NCBI GenBank assembly: GCA_963575745.1
Contig: CAUYUJ010015760.1
Span: 230,001-294,000, forward strand
DNA from: Prorocentrum cordatum
Taxonomy: Eukaryota > Sar > Dinophyceae > Prorocentrales > Prorocentraceae
Direction: 5' to 3'
DNA length: 64,000 bases
A program made the position numbers and the translations under genes. Below, piece after piece: positions 18,446 through 29,866 of the stretch (positions are counted from its first letter, which is position 1; the number at the start of each line of letters is the position of its first letter). The notes under the pieces were generated by a model that saw only the letters and a list, made by a program, of their open reading frames with translations, made no database searches and was not told the DNA's origin.

Positions 18446-20165
18446 ACGACGTGCGAGCGGTGCCGAAGCGTCGTGCAGGCAGGCAAGACGATACCTTCGA
18501 TACCACTAAGACCAGCCCAGTCTGGGGCACACCAACGCCAAGGGGGCCAGACGATGTGCCAGAAGCGCCGGACACGCTGGCGGCGCAGCTGCGGAGGTGG
18601 GCGTGGAAGTACAGCTCCGCCGGCGAGGTGCGCATCGCCGTTGGGCCCGGCGTCGCAACCACCGCATGCGCGCCGAGGCGAGGGATGGAGGGCGCGATCA
18701 GGTTGAAGGCGGCCGAAGCGTTGGTCCTGGCAGACGGGGCCGGGCCGCAATCCTGTGGCGGAGGACCTCCGGGGCCCCCGAAACACAGCAGCAGGCGGCA
18801 CCGCAAACAGGGGGAGGGACGGGTGGGGCGATCAGGGGTGGGGTGATAGGAGGGCGGGGTCGCGAAGTCGCATCCCCACCAAGATAAAGTCCCATGCCTC
18901 CCCTGGGGAATGGAACAGAGTGGGAGGTGCCATTTCGCACCAGGACCCCCCGGAGCCGGCCAAAGCGTGGGGGAGGAGTCAAGATCTCCATAATCGTTCG
19001 GGGAATCAGCCCCAATCCGCACACCAGACCAGGAGCCGGAGACCAGGGTCCACGAGGACCCAGGAAAAGGAGGGTCGATCGCCCCCGCCAGGAATTGGAT
19101 GCCTCCCCAGGTCCGCGAAGGCGCCCCAGACGACGAAGCGACCAGGGCGTCGAGCTCGACCCCGGGCGAGTAGTCCTCCACGTGCAGCGGCAGCACGGCG
19201 CGCGGCGCAGGCGAGGGGCCGGCGGGCTCCTCAGGCGGGGTAGCCCTAGAAGGAGAAGAAATAAACCCACTGCCGTACCCCGCGATCCAGACATGCTGGT
19301 GCGGGGACGGGCGGGAAGGAGGCAGGGGAGGAGAGAACGGGCAGGGAGGACAGGAAGAGGAGGGGGAGGAGGAGGAGGACGTCGGAATTGGAGTGGCCCC
19401 CAGGGGCAACCCGTGGAGGGGGTAGGGAGGGTGGGCGAAAGTAGGCCCCGGAGATCCTGAACCCAAGTGCACTTGGACCATCCCCTGAGTCCACGAACGC
19501 GCGCGAGACGGGCCAGCCGCGCGCGCAGCCGAAGCACCTGGATCACCAGAGGCGCCCCGGCAACCCGCAGGACCACCAGGCTCGACGCACTCCTGGTTGC
19601 AGCGGCACGTCAGGACCGCGATGCCCTCCACCGAGCTGGGGCACGGGACTCCCAGAGTCAGTGCATTGCTCGCGGGGATGGGCTCCTGCGCCAGCGCAAT
19701 GTGGCGCCGGGGGAAGGTCGTCGGCGACGGGAAGGGGTCGGGCGTCCGGTTTGGGTGGGGCGTCAGGTATGGCGTCGGGTTGGGGTAGGGCGTCGGGTCG
19801 GGGATCTGGCTGGGGTGGGGCGTCGGGCTGGTGTAGGGCGTCGTGCTGGGGCAAGGCGTCGGGTAGGGCGTCGCGTTGGGGCAGGGCGTCGGGTTGGGGT
19901 ACGGCGTCGCGTTGGGGCAGGGCGTCGGGTTGGGGTAGGGCGTCGGGTAGGCCGTCGGGCTGGGGTGGGGCGTCGGGTATGGCGTCGCGTTTGGGTAGGG
20001 CGTCGGGTGAGGCGTCGTGCTGGGGCAAGGCGTCGGGTAGGGCGTCGGGTGAGGCGTCGGGCTGGGGTAAGGCATCGAGTTGGGCGTCGTGCTGGGGTGA
20101 GGCGTTGGTCGGACACGGGCGTGAGCTGCGTGGGGCAGTCGATCGTCCTGCGGCCGAGCACACAC
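18446..20165 (-). CDS. Possible proline/threonine-repeat protein (unrecognised)
   Basis: A minus-strand frame is open from about 20165 to 18387; its last part is only a translated CTC tract. There is no ATG at the upstream end, so this would be an exon or partial gene. The N-terminal part, about residues 20-150, is P-T-P-Y-P-N-P-T-P-type repeats encoded by the minisatellite at 19720-20110. The rest has mixed composition, including VLTCRCNQECVEPGG, QHVWIAGYGSGFISS and PLHVEDYSPGVELDALV, which looks more like real coding than the plus strand does. Pro/Thr repeats of this type occur in secreted or wall proteins. No family is recognised and introns are likely. Confidence 0.3.
19720..20110. repeat. 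GGGGTAGGGCGTCGGGTT minisatellite
   Basis: About 18-24-bp G-rich units (GGTTGGGGTAGGGCGTCGG). Guanine runs are dense on the plus strand. Confidence 0.9.
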
Positions 20166-20939
20166 GGGTGTCCGGAGTCGTGGGGGTCGATGGGGGTGCA
20201 GGCAAGCAGGCAGGCAAGAGGAAAAGTGGTGCGGAAGGCAGGGGGGGGGGGGAACAGAGTCTGCTCAGCGCATTCGGAGGGAGAGGAGGCCGTCGAGCGC
20301 CGCGACGCCTTCGAGCAGCCGCCCGAGAACGCCGAGCAGGCCGCCGCGAAGATTGCCCGGAAGCTCGGCGCCATCGGCCCTGCCGAGGAAGGCCTTGCTA
20401 GAAGCAGCGAGATGTCCTATGCAGATTGCTGGACTTGCGGGCTCTGGGCGACGAGGTGGGCCGAGCGCGCCTTGCGCGAGATCCGGGGCGAGGGCCGCCA
20501 TCCGCCCATCGGCGCCGCCAGGGCGCGCGCTCGAGGCAACGAGTGGATCCAGAAGTTGCGGGGCGCGAGCGACAACCGCCCCGCCGCGGCCGAGGCCGGG
20601 GCCAAGGCCAGGGGCACGGGCAAGGCCAAGCCGCCGAGTGACCTTACAGCGCCAGAGCCCACGCGCGGCAGTCTCGAGGGGGCACAGGCTGCAGCGCAAC
20701 CGCGCGCGAAGTGCCTCCCGCGCAAGGGCGGCCCCGGAGGGTGCCGAGCCCGCGTGGGCGAATGGTTTGAGGTTGTGCGCGAGAGAGGTTTCTCGGCGAG
20801 AACTGCCAAACAGCTCCAGCTTAGGCGCGCTCTAGAGACCAACTCTCGTCGAGCACCGCGAGCCGTGAGAGCGGGGAATCATCATCTTCAACATCTTCGT
20901 CGACCTCACCTTCGTGGTCCTCAAGAATCCTGATCGATG
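20166..20939. other. Open frames on both strands, unresolved
   Basis: Plus-strand sequence such as ENAEQAAAKIARKLGAIG and YADCWTCGLWATRWAERAL (20330-20480) looks protein-like, but no domain, start or splice structure can be fixed. Confidence 0.2.
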
Positions 20940-21955
20940 TCCATTGAGTTCCTATGGCGTCCTATGGCTTTGCAACGGAATCTCATGGATGTCTTAAAGG
21001 GTCAAACTTATTTCCTGTGGGTTCCTATGGATATCCGAAGGGGTCCTATGGATGTCCTTGGGATTCCGATGGATGTCCGAAGAACCCTACATATTTCCAA
21101 GTGAATGCAAGAGATTTGCTACGGGCCTTCATGGATTTCCTGAGGAACCTTACGGATTGCCACAGAATTCCCATAGATGTCCGATGGAACCTTATGGATT
21201 TTCAAAGGATTGCGTTGGAATTCCGCGAGAATCCGGTCGATGTCCGTAGGGGCCCCGCAGATGGTCACAGGACCTTTATGGCATTTGTAAGGTGCCCCTT
21301 GTATTGTGCAAGAAATTGCATTGCTTGTCTCCTGAATAGTTTAAATGTCCATATGAATGGCAATACTGTGTGAAGAAATCTATGGATGTCCTAAGGCATC
21401 CCCGAATTAATCAATCGATGTCCTAAGGATTCCTATGGCGATAAGGGTTCCCAACTGATTGTTATGGGTTTCCAAGGCATCTCAGAGATTTGCATCGGAA
21501 TGCAACAGATGTCCTCAGGATTGCTGTGGATTGCTTGAGGAATCTTATGGATTGCCATTGGGTTTCTATACATGTCCGATGTCGTCCGATTGATTTTCGA
21601 AGGAACGCGATGGAAGTCCGCAAGAATTCGATGGATGTCCGTGGGGATCCCGCGGATGTTCACGGGATTCCAATGGAATTCTTGAGGGTGACGTCTTATG
21701 ACTTGTATAACTGTCCACATGCATTGTAATGATTTGCGAAGCAAGCCCATGGATGTCCTCAGGCATTCCCGCAGGAATCCATCTATTTCCGGAGGGTTCC
21801 TATGAATATGTTAAAAATCCCAAGGGTTCCCATCGGATTCTTTTGAGTTTCTTCAGGGATCCCATGACTTCCTGGAGGAACCCTATGGATTCCGAAGAAA
21901 TCCAATGGATTTCCTTAGGGATCCTTTGGCTATCCTAAGGAATCCGATTTTTTTT
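20940..21955. repeat. About 20-bp degenerate periodic array
   Basis: About 1 kb of units like CCTATGGATGTCCGAAGGAA, CCTATGGATTTCC or AGGAATCC. Spacing is about 20 bp, with strong drift between copies. Confidence 0.8.
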
Positions 21956-21969
21956 TGCTTGGATCATCT

Positions 21970-21984
21970 TGATCATCCTCATCG

Positions 21985-22039
<55 letters not shown>

Positions 22040-22310
22040 TATGCGGAGATCTCCGGGGAAACGTGCATTATCCCCCTTCGGGGCTCAAGAGATAGGGGTC
22101 CATGCAAACGGGGGTCAGCCAGGGCACCGGATCCTGCAGGATCCTTCGAAGACCCCTTCTGGCTGACCCAGGTTAGCGAGCCGCTCGTGGCCACGAGGCG
22201 GCCGCGCGTATTGGCTGACCCAGGTTTGCGAAGACCCGCGTTGCAGTTGTTTTTTCTGCATTGCAGTTTTTTGGTATCCTGTTGACCCAAGTTTGGATTG
22301 ACACAGCCAG
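21970..22310. repeat. (ATC)n tract and GGCTGACCCAGGTT repeats
   Basis: CATCATCAT at 21983-22040. GGCTGACCCAGGTTAGCGA (about 22161), GGCTGACCCAGGTTTGCGA (about 22212) and GTTGACCCAAGTTTGG (about 22279) are three diverged copies. Confidence 0.75.
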
Positions 22311-23942
22311 GAGATTCCCGACCCCTGGACCCCGAACCTTATTATCCCCAGGGTGTTATTACTTGGAGCTGGCCCCTATCATTATCGTCATTGGGGTGAT
22401 CAGCATCGGCGCCGTCATTGCCCGTGCCGTCGTCGTTGTCACCATCGCCACCAGCATCGCTAATCTCATCATCGTGTCTGCCGATGGCGACATCGCCATG
22501 ATACCGCGCTCGTCTGGGTCACCGATTCGGAAGTGCCCAGCGGTCAGCTAGTTGGCCGCTCTGCGCGCGAGCCTTCGCGCGCTAGCGCGGCCGCGTCGAT
22601 GCGCCGTCAGCGCCGAGCAGTCATGGCAATCGCCAGCGCATGGGTTGTGCAAACAAAGTTGCGGATGGGTGGGTGGGTGGGTGGGGTGATTGCGCGAGCA
22701 GTGGTGTTCACAAATTCAAATTCGGTAGGGTGATTTGCACCACCTGTATTGCACCACCTAGATTGCACCGCGTAGACTGCAAGGGAATTATTATGGGGGG
22801 CCCTCACTGGCTACCGCTGTCGCAATGTAGCGCGCGTGTTTATTTTTGAGCCGTGCGGCGGCGATGGCTGCCGTCGAGCATGCCGTTCCTTTTAAAGCTT
22901 ACGACTCCGAGTGGGCTGGTAAATTCCACGGTGGAGCAGGAAAGCGGCAAACCACCCGTTTTCTTGAAGAGGGCTGTTTTTCGACGTGGACCGCGGGGCG
23001 CAAGCAGGGCACTGCGCCCGCGCGCACGAGGATAATCAACTTCTGGGAGATCTCCCCGCGCAACCAACCCACCCCCCGCACCCCTAACATTCCTAGCAAA
23101 CGCACGTGTGCGCTCGGGCATAGGATCACTGGATTCCGGCCTCGTCCCCAATAAGCAATATTGATTGAATTTTAGCGGGGCGCTGCAAAATCCCGACGTG
23201 AGAAACATTGGGTTTGAAGACCCTGCGCCATTGCGTAGAGGTCCTGCGAATTTCCGAGTCAGGCATCACGTCGCCGCGACGCTCACGGAGAGCCGAAGAG
23301 GGACCACCGTCGGCCTTGTAATCGCCATTTTTGCTGACATTTCTCGCCATCATTCTTGTTCCACCGCGGTGATCTCCCATATCAGAGAAGCCTCATCGTT
23401 GTATTGGACGTCCACTCAGAAATCCGATTCTGTGACAGCTGCGCTGGCTGCTTTCCTCGAAGGACGCTGCAGGGTCTTAGCGTTCTGCGTTGAGCGCGCC
23501 ATCGCCATTTTCTTTTCCACAAATGTATCCAGTCGGGCTCCGACGACGCAGGCGCCACTGAGTTTTGCTGGGGCGTGCTCGAGCCCAGAAAGCGCCGGCT
23601 CGAGCCAGTAGCTACGAAGTCCCAGCGGGGGGCCAACACATCGAAAGCAAACGCTTTCCCTTGTCTGCTCTCTTTGGGGCCTCTTGGGTGCCTCTTGGGG
23701 TCTCTTGGGGCCTCTTTGGGAGCACCTTGAGTGCCTCTGTGGGCTACGTGGGGGATCTTTTGAAGTCTGCTGGCGGTCTCGGTGACCTTTTGCGGGGAGG
23801 GCTCGAAAGATCAGTTCGCGTTCCCTTTGTGCGGTCCCGTTTGAGTCTTTTGGGCGCCTCGTGGGGCCAGTCGGGGCGATCGTGTTGAGCCGTGTTGGGT
23901 TGTCTCCAGAGCGAAGATGCAAGAAGGCAGCTCGTAATTTTA
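22311..23942. other. No gene firmly recognised
   Basis: Short frames only. A valine/isoleucine-rich frame at 22261-22551 reflects GTCATTG-type repeats. A CTTGGGG minisatellite block lies at 23660-23735. A frame at 23165-23611 is of ordinary composition but matches no known domain. Confidence 0.35.
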
Positions 23943-23958
23943 AATTATCCCAGTGCGA

Positions 23959-24397
23959 CCCTACCTAGGAGTTGGAGCCTCTAGGAAAGCAACGGGCTGC
24001 GCTATGCTATGCTCTGCTATGCTATGCTATGCTATGCTGCGCAATACTATGCTGGGCTAGGCTAGGCTAGGCTATGGTATGCTATGCTATGCTATGCTAT
24101 GACATGCTGCGCTATGCTATGCTGCGCTATGCTATGCTTTGCTGTGCTATGCTATGCTATGTTATGCTATGCTATGCTTTTGCTTTGCCTTCGCTTTTGC
24201 CTTCACTGTTGCCTTTGCTTTTGCGTTCGCTTGGCACCCAGGGAGCGCAACTGGGGGAACCGCGCGTTTGCTTTTACCTTTGCTGTTGCTTTTGCTTGGC
24301 TCCCAGGGGACTGGGGGAACCGCCCGGGGCGGTTTCCACTGCCCGGCCCCTTTAAGCCAACAGAGTAAGAACCCTTCTAGGCAGAGCCTAGGTAGGG
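23959..24397 (+). mobile_element. Small inverted-repeat element, copy 1 (CCCTACCTAGG ends)
   Basis: Begins CCCTACCTAGGAGTTGGAGC and ends AGAGCCTAGGTAGGG, so the terminal 11 bp are perfectly inverted, with a looser match beyond. The core has a (GCTAT)n array (23998-24180), then GCTTTTGCCTTCGCTTTTG sequence, then two CTGGGGGAACCGC boxes. Homology with copy 3 extends outside the left end through AATTATCCCAGTGCGA, so the true left border may be about 16 bp further out. No transposase: a non-autonomous, MITE-like unit. Confidence 0.75.
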
Positions 24398-24412
24398 AAA
24401 ATCACTCGCCAT

Positions 24413-24697
24413 ATCTACCAAGGTTCTCTCGGTGATCCTGCCATCGGAGAGATCTGCCACTAAGGCGATATCGATGCGAGGCTCAGTCAGGGTGTCCACT
24501 ATCATGGTTTTGCCGGAGTTAAAGGCGTCCTCGAGATCTTCCAATGTCATGTCCTTATCACAGCGAATGTCTTCTAACGATGACCTGGATGACGCACAGC
24601 GTAGAACTTCGCCTCGGTAGACAACTAGGACACGCTTCATATCCTGTTCACGCGAACGCCGCTTCCCTGTGCGGGAAGGTGGGCTGTGCAGCACCAC
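24413..24697 (-). CDS. Unrecognised exon, C-terminal
   Basis: A minus-strand frame ends at 24377 and begins within a GGTGCTGCACAGCCC repeat (no ATG). It reads DMKRVLVVYRGEVLRCASSR, then DMTLEDLEDAFNSGKTMIVD and LVADLSDGRITERTLVDMAS. The composition is ordinary, with alternating strand- and helix-like stretches, so it is probably real coding. It lies just downstream of the 24782-25558 frame in the same direction, so both may be exons of one gene. The last residues run into the copy-1 element, whose insertion may have altered the 3' end. Confidence 0.4.
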
Positions 24698-24781
24698 CGA
24701 GACATCCCCGCTGGCGCTGCATGGCCCTGCTCGCAGTGTGGGCTGTGCAGCACCACCGCTCCTGCGGCGCCTGGCTTCAAT

Positions 24782-25558
24782 TCAGCGAGGCTCATCAGCA
24801 TGATTGTCGTCGTCGTCGCCGCGACGACGGCGCAGACGGCCGCGATTGCGGCTAGGCTCGCGGCGACCACCGCTTTGACACAGATCGATCACGTCCGCCG
24901 CTGTCAGGGGCCTGCCTCCGCGCGACGAGGGGTGGGGCATCACCGGCGGCCCGAGCTTCACCAACTCATCCCAGATGTCCAGTGGCTCCAGCTGGAAGTA
25001 TTCGGCAACCTGGAACCACGAGTCGCACCTCTCCAGCCAGTCGTCGTCTTCAACAAGCCACCGCCTGCTGTCCACAGGGCGGATGCGCGTGTACTGGATG
25101 ACGCGGCCCTTGCTCCGCCTGATCGACAGGCCCGAGTTGCCAACTCCGTCGTTCAAGACACTCCACAAGCACTCGAGATCGTTGTCGATCATGTGGGTCA
25201 GCTGCAAGTGCCGAGAAGCAACACCCTTACCATCCCCCCCGCTCCTTTGAGACGTCAAATGGATGTTCGCGTCAGGCATCCCCATCTCGAGCAAGCTTGT
25301 GCTCCGGATCAGCCTGACGACCCACGCCTCTACTTTGCCCAGGCGGGCATGGTGCGAGTACCACGTGCCCCGCGTCGTGCGACTGATGAAGTGCATGTCT
25401 TGCAGGCCGTACTCAGCCGCAAAGAGCATAACGAACGCCCAGAAGCCATCCTCGACAGCCGTGTACATTTTGCTGCCTTCAACCCGCTGGTCGTCGTTCC
25501 GCTTGGACGCGACGTCGCCCACATCGATGGCCACAACAGGCCGGGTGGGCTTTGCAGC
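24782..25558 (-). CDS. Unrecognised minus-strand exon, about 258 residues
   Basis: The frame starts after a GGTGCTGCAAAG sequence (possible acceptor), reads KPTRPVVAIDVGDVASKRND and stops at 24782. Middle parts read GFWAFVMLFAAEYGLQDMHF, RLGKVEAWVVRLIRSTSLLE and HMIDNDLECLWSVLNDGVGN. The C-terminal part is acidic/aromatic (LVEDDDWLERCDSWFQVAEY) and then arginine-rich. The sequence is clearly protein-like, with no internal repeats. I do not recognise a family. The 18-bp repeat GGGCTGTGCAGCACCACC (plus strand) flanks it on both sides. Confidence 0.5.
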   Translation of the reverse strand, partial: AAKPTRPVVAIDVGDVASKRNDDQRVEGSKMYTAVEDGFWAFVMLFAAEYGLQDMHFISRTTRGTWYSHHARLGKVEAWVVRLIRSTSLLEMGMPDANIHLTSQRSGGDGKGVASRHLQLTHMIDNDLECLWSVLNDGVGNSGLSIRRSKGRVIQYTRIRPVDSRRWLVEDDDWLERCDSWFQVAEYFQLEPLDIWDELVKLGPPVMPHPSSRGGRPLTAADVIDLCQSGGRREPSRNRGRLRRRRGDDDDNHADEPR

Positions 25559-25734
25559 ACCACCTGGTGTGCCGAGGCGGGCTGTGCAGCACCGCTGCGC
25601 GCCTCACTCCGCCAACCTCGGAACATGAGCGTGGGCGGCTGTGGGGCAGGGCCTCCGGACTTGAGCCGACATGGTTACGGAAGGCACTGCTTGCGGGGGC
25701 TCCGGTCCGGCCATCGAGGCTAGCTCGGCCTCTG

Positions 25735-26271
25735 TCGCACATTGCTTTTGCTTTGCCTTTCCTTTGTTTTGCTTTTGCTTTGCTTTGCTTTGCGTTGCTT
25801 GTGCTTTGCTTTGCTGTCGCTGCTGTTGCTTTGCACTTGCTTTGCTGCTATATTCTGCTGTGCTCTGCTATGATATGCTGCGCTGTGCTGTGCTGCGCTG
25901 CGCTGTGCTATGCTATGCTATGCTATGCTGCGCTATGCTATGAGATGCTGGGCTATGCTATGATATGCTGTGCTGCGCTCTGCTACGCTATGCCATGCTA
26001 TGCTGTGCTCTGTTATGCTAAAGCTCAGCGAGGCTAAGGTGAAGGTAAGCTAAGCTAAGACAAACCTGAGCTAAGATGAAGCTAGGCTAAGCTAAGCTAA
26101 GCTAAGATGCGATAAACTAAGCCAAGATGAGGTAAGCAACGCTAAGCTAAGGGGACGAAGCTGGGGGAACCGCGGGGCGGATCCTGGGGGAACCGCCAGG
26201 GGCGCGTTCCACTGCCCGGCCCCTTTACGCAAAGAGAGTAAGAACCTTTTCTAGGCAGAGCCTAGGTAGGG
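25735..26271 (+). mobile_element. Small inverted-repeat element, copy 2 (left end missing)
   Basis: Shares with copy 1 the GCTTTTGCTTTGCC block, a (GCTAT)n array (25855-26020), CTGGGGGAACCGC boxes, CACTGCCCGGCCCCTTTA and the terminus CTAGGCAGAGCCTAGGTAGGG at 26251-26271. It adds an (AGCTA)n tract (26020-26150). No CCCTACCTAGG left end is seen, so it is truncated or rearranged. Confidence 0.65.
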
Positions 26272-27699
26272 AATCAAGTGTTGTGTTCCACTGGTGTGGG
26301 CCTCCTTGTGCCAGCTTTCGGGGCCTTTAAGACGGCGCCGCCAGGGCCGTCAAGCCAGCCCAGGATGCGTCCAAGAGGAGTCCAGGACAGTTTCTCGGAC
26401 CATTTCAGGCCGTGCTGGAACTATGGTGCCCTGGCCGCCCCCCCCGAGGCCCCTATAGAAATCTTGCGAGGCGCACCAGGAACGCCAAATGGAGCCCGTG
26501 AATCCGGGCCCTGGCGGCCCTGGCCTCCTTCAAGATCATGTCGCAGAGAACGTGAAGGGATCTCATAACAGTTTGTTCCATGCCGACAGAGCAAAACCAG
26601 ATCTTCGGGTACCATTCGAGAGTTTGGACTTGCGACTGCCAGTGTTGACAGAAGGGCCCCTGGCACAACCAAGGTGCATGCCGCTTCCATGCCACTCGAA
26701 GCCTCGCGCGCCCTTGTGGGCCGCATGTGGAGCCATCTGTGTCACGCGGGCTTCCGTGATAGCCCGGAGGGTGCATCTGGCCAACACCACCCCTGCCACC
26801 TCTCGGGAGGAGGGCATGGGGCCAGCCCCTCCGCGGCAGCGCAGGCGAAGCACATGGCGACGGTGTCCGCCGACTGCGCCGCAACGCTGTGGCGGCACCA
26901 AGCGGAGGGCATCGCGCGCTGCTGCACGCTGCCTGGGCCTCGTCCCGCCGCGCGCCGCGGCCACACAGCGACGACGTCGCCGCTGCCGCTCGAGGCCCCG
27001 CTGCGCGCCGACCCCTCGGGGCCTCGGCCGGGAGGGTCGGTGTGCGTGGGTGGGGCGTCCGCCCTCCGATGGGGCCGGGCCTCGGGTGCGATGGGGAAGT
27101 GGGCCAGCTGGGACGGGCGCCCCACGGCACGCCCAGACCAGTCGAGGAGGAGGGGCAGCAGCGGAAGGACGAGCAGGACGAGGAGTTTAGTCTATGCAGT
27201 AGGCCACAGTTGGCGCAACCCCTCCCCCTCGGGGGCGGCCGCTGCTTGGCTGCAGGGGGCCCTTGCCTGGCGCCACACGGCGGCTGCTCCCTGGTGGCCG
27301 GCGCAGGGCGCTGGGTCTGCGCCGGCACCAAATTTCAAAGATCGCCAGGGCCGCGCTCCGCTGATTGAGGAGGAGGACGAGGAGGGGGACGAGGACGTTG
27401 GGGAGGATGGGGAGAAGGAGGAGGAGGAGAAGGAGGAGATGGAGGAGGAGGAGGAGGAGGATCAGCAGCAGCTGCAGCAACACCAGCAGCAGCAGCATAA
27501 GCAGCGGCAACAGCGGGAGAGGCATTGTCGGGGGTAGGAGGAGGACGAGGAGGAGAAGAATAACCAGGGCAAACAAAGAAGGCATCAACGATGTTGCAGT
27601 AGTCCTCAGACCCATTCCCAGGCAGGTCCTCGCGAGTATGCTGTTTTTGTTACCAGGCGCGCCCCCTTGAAAGACGACCGCCTTAGCACAACCTTTGGA
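26272..27699. other. Unresolved frames and a GAG/CAG tract
   Basis: Long frames exist on both strands (for example 26489-27190 plus and 26453-27331 minus) without any domain. 27366-27535 is a GAGGAG tract running into CAGCAG, read as Glu then Gln repeats on the plus strand. Confidence 0.3.
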
Positions 27700-27965
27700 A
27701 GGCATGCAGAGTGGCAAATCGTAATTCGGATGGGCCCATGGCTTCCAGTGCAACTAAGGAAGGTAGACGCAGCGGGGCAATCGCATCCCGGTGGTGCGCG
27801 GGGTGTCTTGCGCAGCCCGTGGGACACCCTATGATAGTTAGGCAGGGTTGGGAAATCGCAGTTCGATGGGGCACGCATGTGTCTGGAGCAACCTATGGTG
27901 CAACATGTGCAAGATAGACAGAGTGGGCAAATCGCAATTCGATGGGGCGAAGCATGATGAGGAAC
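27700..27965. repeat. About 75-85-bp tandem repeat with GGCAAATCGCAATTCGATGG
   Basis: Four diverged units: at 27712 (GGCAAATCGTAATTCGGATG), 27776 (GGGCAATCGCATCCCGG), 27849 (GGGAAATCGCAGTTCGATGG) and 27926 (GGCAAATCGCAATTCGATGG). Confidence 0.7.
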
Positions 27966-28031
27966 GGCAGATGATGAGGAAGATAGGCGTTCGACGACGG
28001 AGTTCAAAAACAAGATGATTTTTCCTCATCC

Positions 28032-29105
28032 ATGGAGGCACGACGGCTTTTTGGTTTGCAGTGCTGGGTGCCACAACAGATTGGGCATAGTATCCTGCTT
28101 CCACTGCCGACTGAAGGTCACCTATGGTGCCAGGGTCGCCCCGTCGGGCGGTGCCATGCCGGTCCAAGATTGGCGGGAACTCGGACTGAGGAAGATCCCA
28201 AATGGAAAGTCCGCCCCGGGGTCCAGCAACTACGTTACTGCCTCCGGACAGAAGGCTCCAAGACAAAGCCAAGTCGGACGAAGGACGGACGCGACTGTCA
28301 ACAAGACGACTCAAGAGTGGCAGCAGGAATCGGGACAGCGCCGCTTTCAGGCGGAGGCTCGCGTTGGAGGTCAACCGCCTGGCTCCCTAAGTCGGCCAAT
28401 GACCTGTGCCCGCCGCAGCGCGACCCGACCAAGCTCGCTATGGCCAAAAAGCTCGCACAGCGGTGGATCAAGCTCCAAGCCATCATGGGTGCGCAGGCGA
28501 TGGGAAAGAATCCGATCGCGCGGGTGGAAGTCTGGTGGCCTTACTTCACTCGGAGGATCAAAATCGACGGCGGCCGAAGAGATTACTCTGTCCTGGAAGC
28601 CGTCGCGCGGGATCTTGAATGCCACGGGGATCGCGAGAAAGATATGCCATCCGCTGGGTAGCAAGAACGGGTCAAAGCTAGAGACGTGGGCAGCATTCTT
28701 CCGTTGGTCCTCCTGCAGCCATGTATGAAGAGATCGAGGAACGCTGGCAGCCCGTGGAGAGACCGCCTGTGGCGGAGGAAGCAAGAGGACAGAAGAGACC
28801 CGCAGTGTATAGGGTAGCTGCAGTGCCCGAGGCGCTCGGGTCCGCTCGTACGGACCAGGGCTACGCCCTCAGGATCGGGCACGTTGCTTCGTGCTGACCG
28901 CGTCAAGGCGGTTAGGGGAGGCGTCGACTTTACCGAGCAGGTTCACGCCATGATCCAATCTGCGATTCGGTTCAGTCAGAAGTACCATGAACCAGATTTC
29001 GGTTCCAAGCAATCTTCGTTGGATGTTCTAGCCAAGCTGAACAAGCGTTGGGCGGACCCACCTGCCGTTGCCGACTATGATCCCACGTTTGTGCTACATT
29101 TTTGA
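28032..29105 (+). pseudogene. Degenerate unrecognised gene, part 1
   Basis: Protein-like stretches in successive frames: TKLAMAKKLAQRWIKLQAIM and RVEVWWPYFTRRIKIDGGRR (about 28430-28600); then MYEEIEERWQPVERPPVAEE (28722 onward); then VDFTEQVHAMIQSAIRFSQK and SLDVLAKLNKRWADPPAV up to two stops at 29103-29108. Each is coherent but they are in different phases, so the gene is either split by unseen introns or broken. No family is recognised. The near-continuous coding quality and lack of clear splice borders favour a decayed copy of a repetitive gene. Confidence 0.35.
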
Positions 29106-29239
29106 TAGTGGACTATGAAGACGCATCGTGTGGCGAGCCAGAAGGCGAAGGACTACTCGTGGCCGCGCAGCGTGGGAGACTTCGATGAAAACCATCCAGT
29201 GTGGCTAAACTACGTAAACGACAAAGGAGCAGCTGAAGA

Positions 29240-29866
29240 TTGCGTGCTCACAGAAAGACCGCCACCATGATTCACGAGTGCGTCGCGGACATGGCTGACG
29301 ACATCAAGAAATTAGTGGAAGTCAACTTCGCGAGGATCGAAGACTGTCTCCAGTATCTTCAGCAACGTGCAGGCGTACATCTCACTGGCACCAGGATGTA
29401 TTTTGTGACGCCCGACCGTTTGTTTTGCCTTCCGGCATATGGGGACACAACGCTTCCCAGAGTACGTCGTCGACGCGGCGTTGATCGCGCTCGAAATGTG
29501 GTCAAAGTCAGACGTGCCTTATCTGAGCCCGATGGGTCCAAGGCACAGCTCGCGGGGCCCACCTGCGACTCGGAATTCTGTTCCGGACGCTGCGTTTTGG
29601 TCCGATGGGCAGCGCGGTCGGACGGGTGGCAAGCGCCCCCGATCCAGCCAGCCTTCGGCACGCCCTGCTCGGGTGACCTCGGCTGGGAAGGGCAGTTCAT
29701 AGAATCTGGTCGCGGTATCCCGCCTGTTGCTGCTGGCAATGGCGGCGAGCGGGATTCGCAGCTGAAGAGGCGAGACAGCCAGGAGCCTCGCGATCGTCCT
29801 CCGCTAGTGCGTCGCCGCCATCGTCCGCCGACGCTGTGGGAGTTGCATGCCCGCGATCGGGCGTGA
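29240..29866 (+). pseudogene. Degenerate unrecognised gene, part 2
   Basis: Starts in one frame with ADMADDIKKLVEVNFARIED and LTGTRMYFVTPDRLFCLPAY. It changes phase near 29440 and continues in another frame with FPEYVVDAALIALEMWSKSD and VPYLSPMGPRHSSRG to a stop at about 29702. The phase change with no intron signals suggests a one-base indel. Probably the same locus as 28032-29105. Confidence 0.35.

Noticed and set aside
22261-22551. Membrane protein rich in Ile/Val
   Set aside because: Hydrophobicity comes from ATTGTCATC-type triplets; no start or conserved features.
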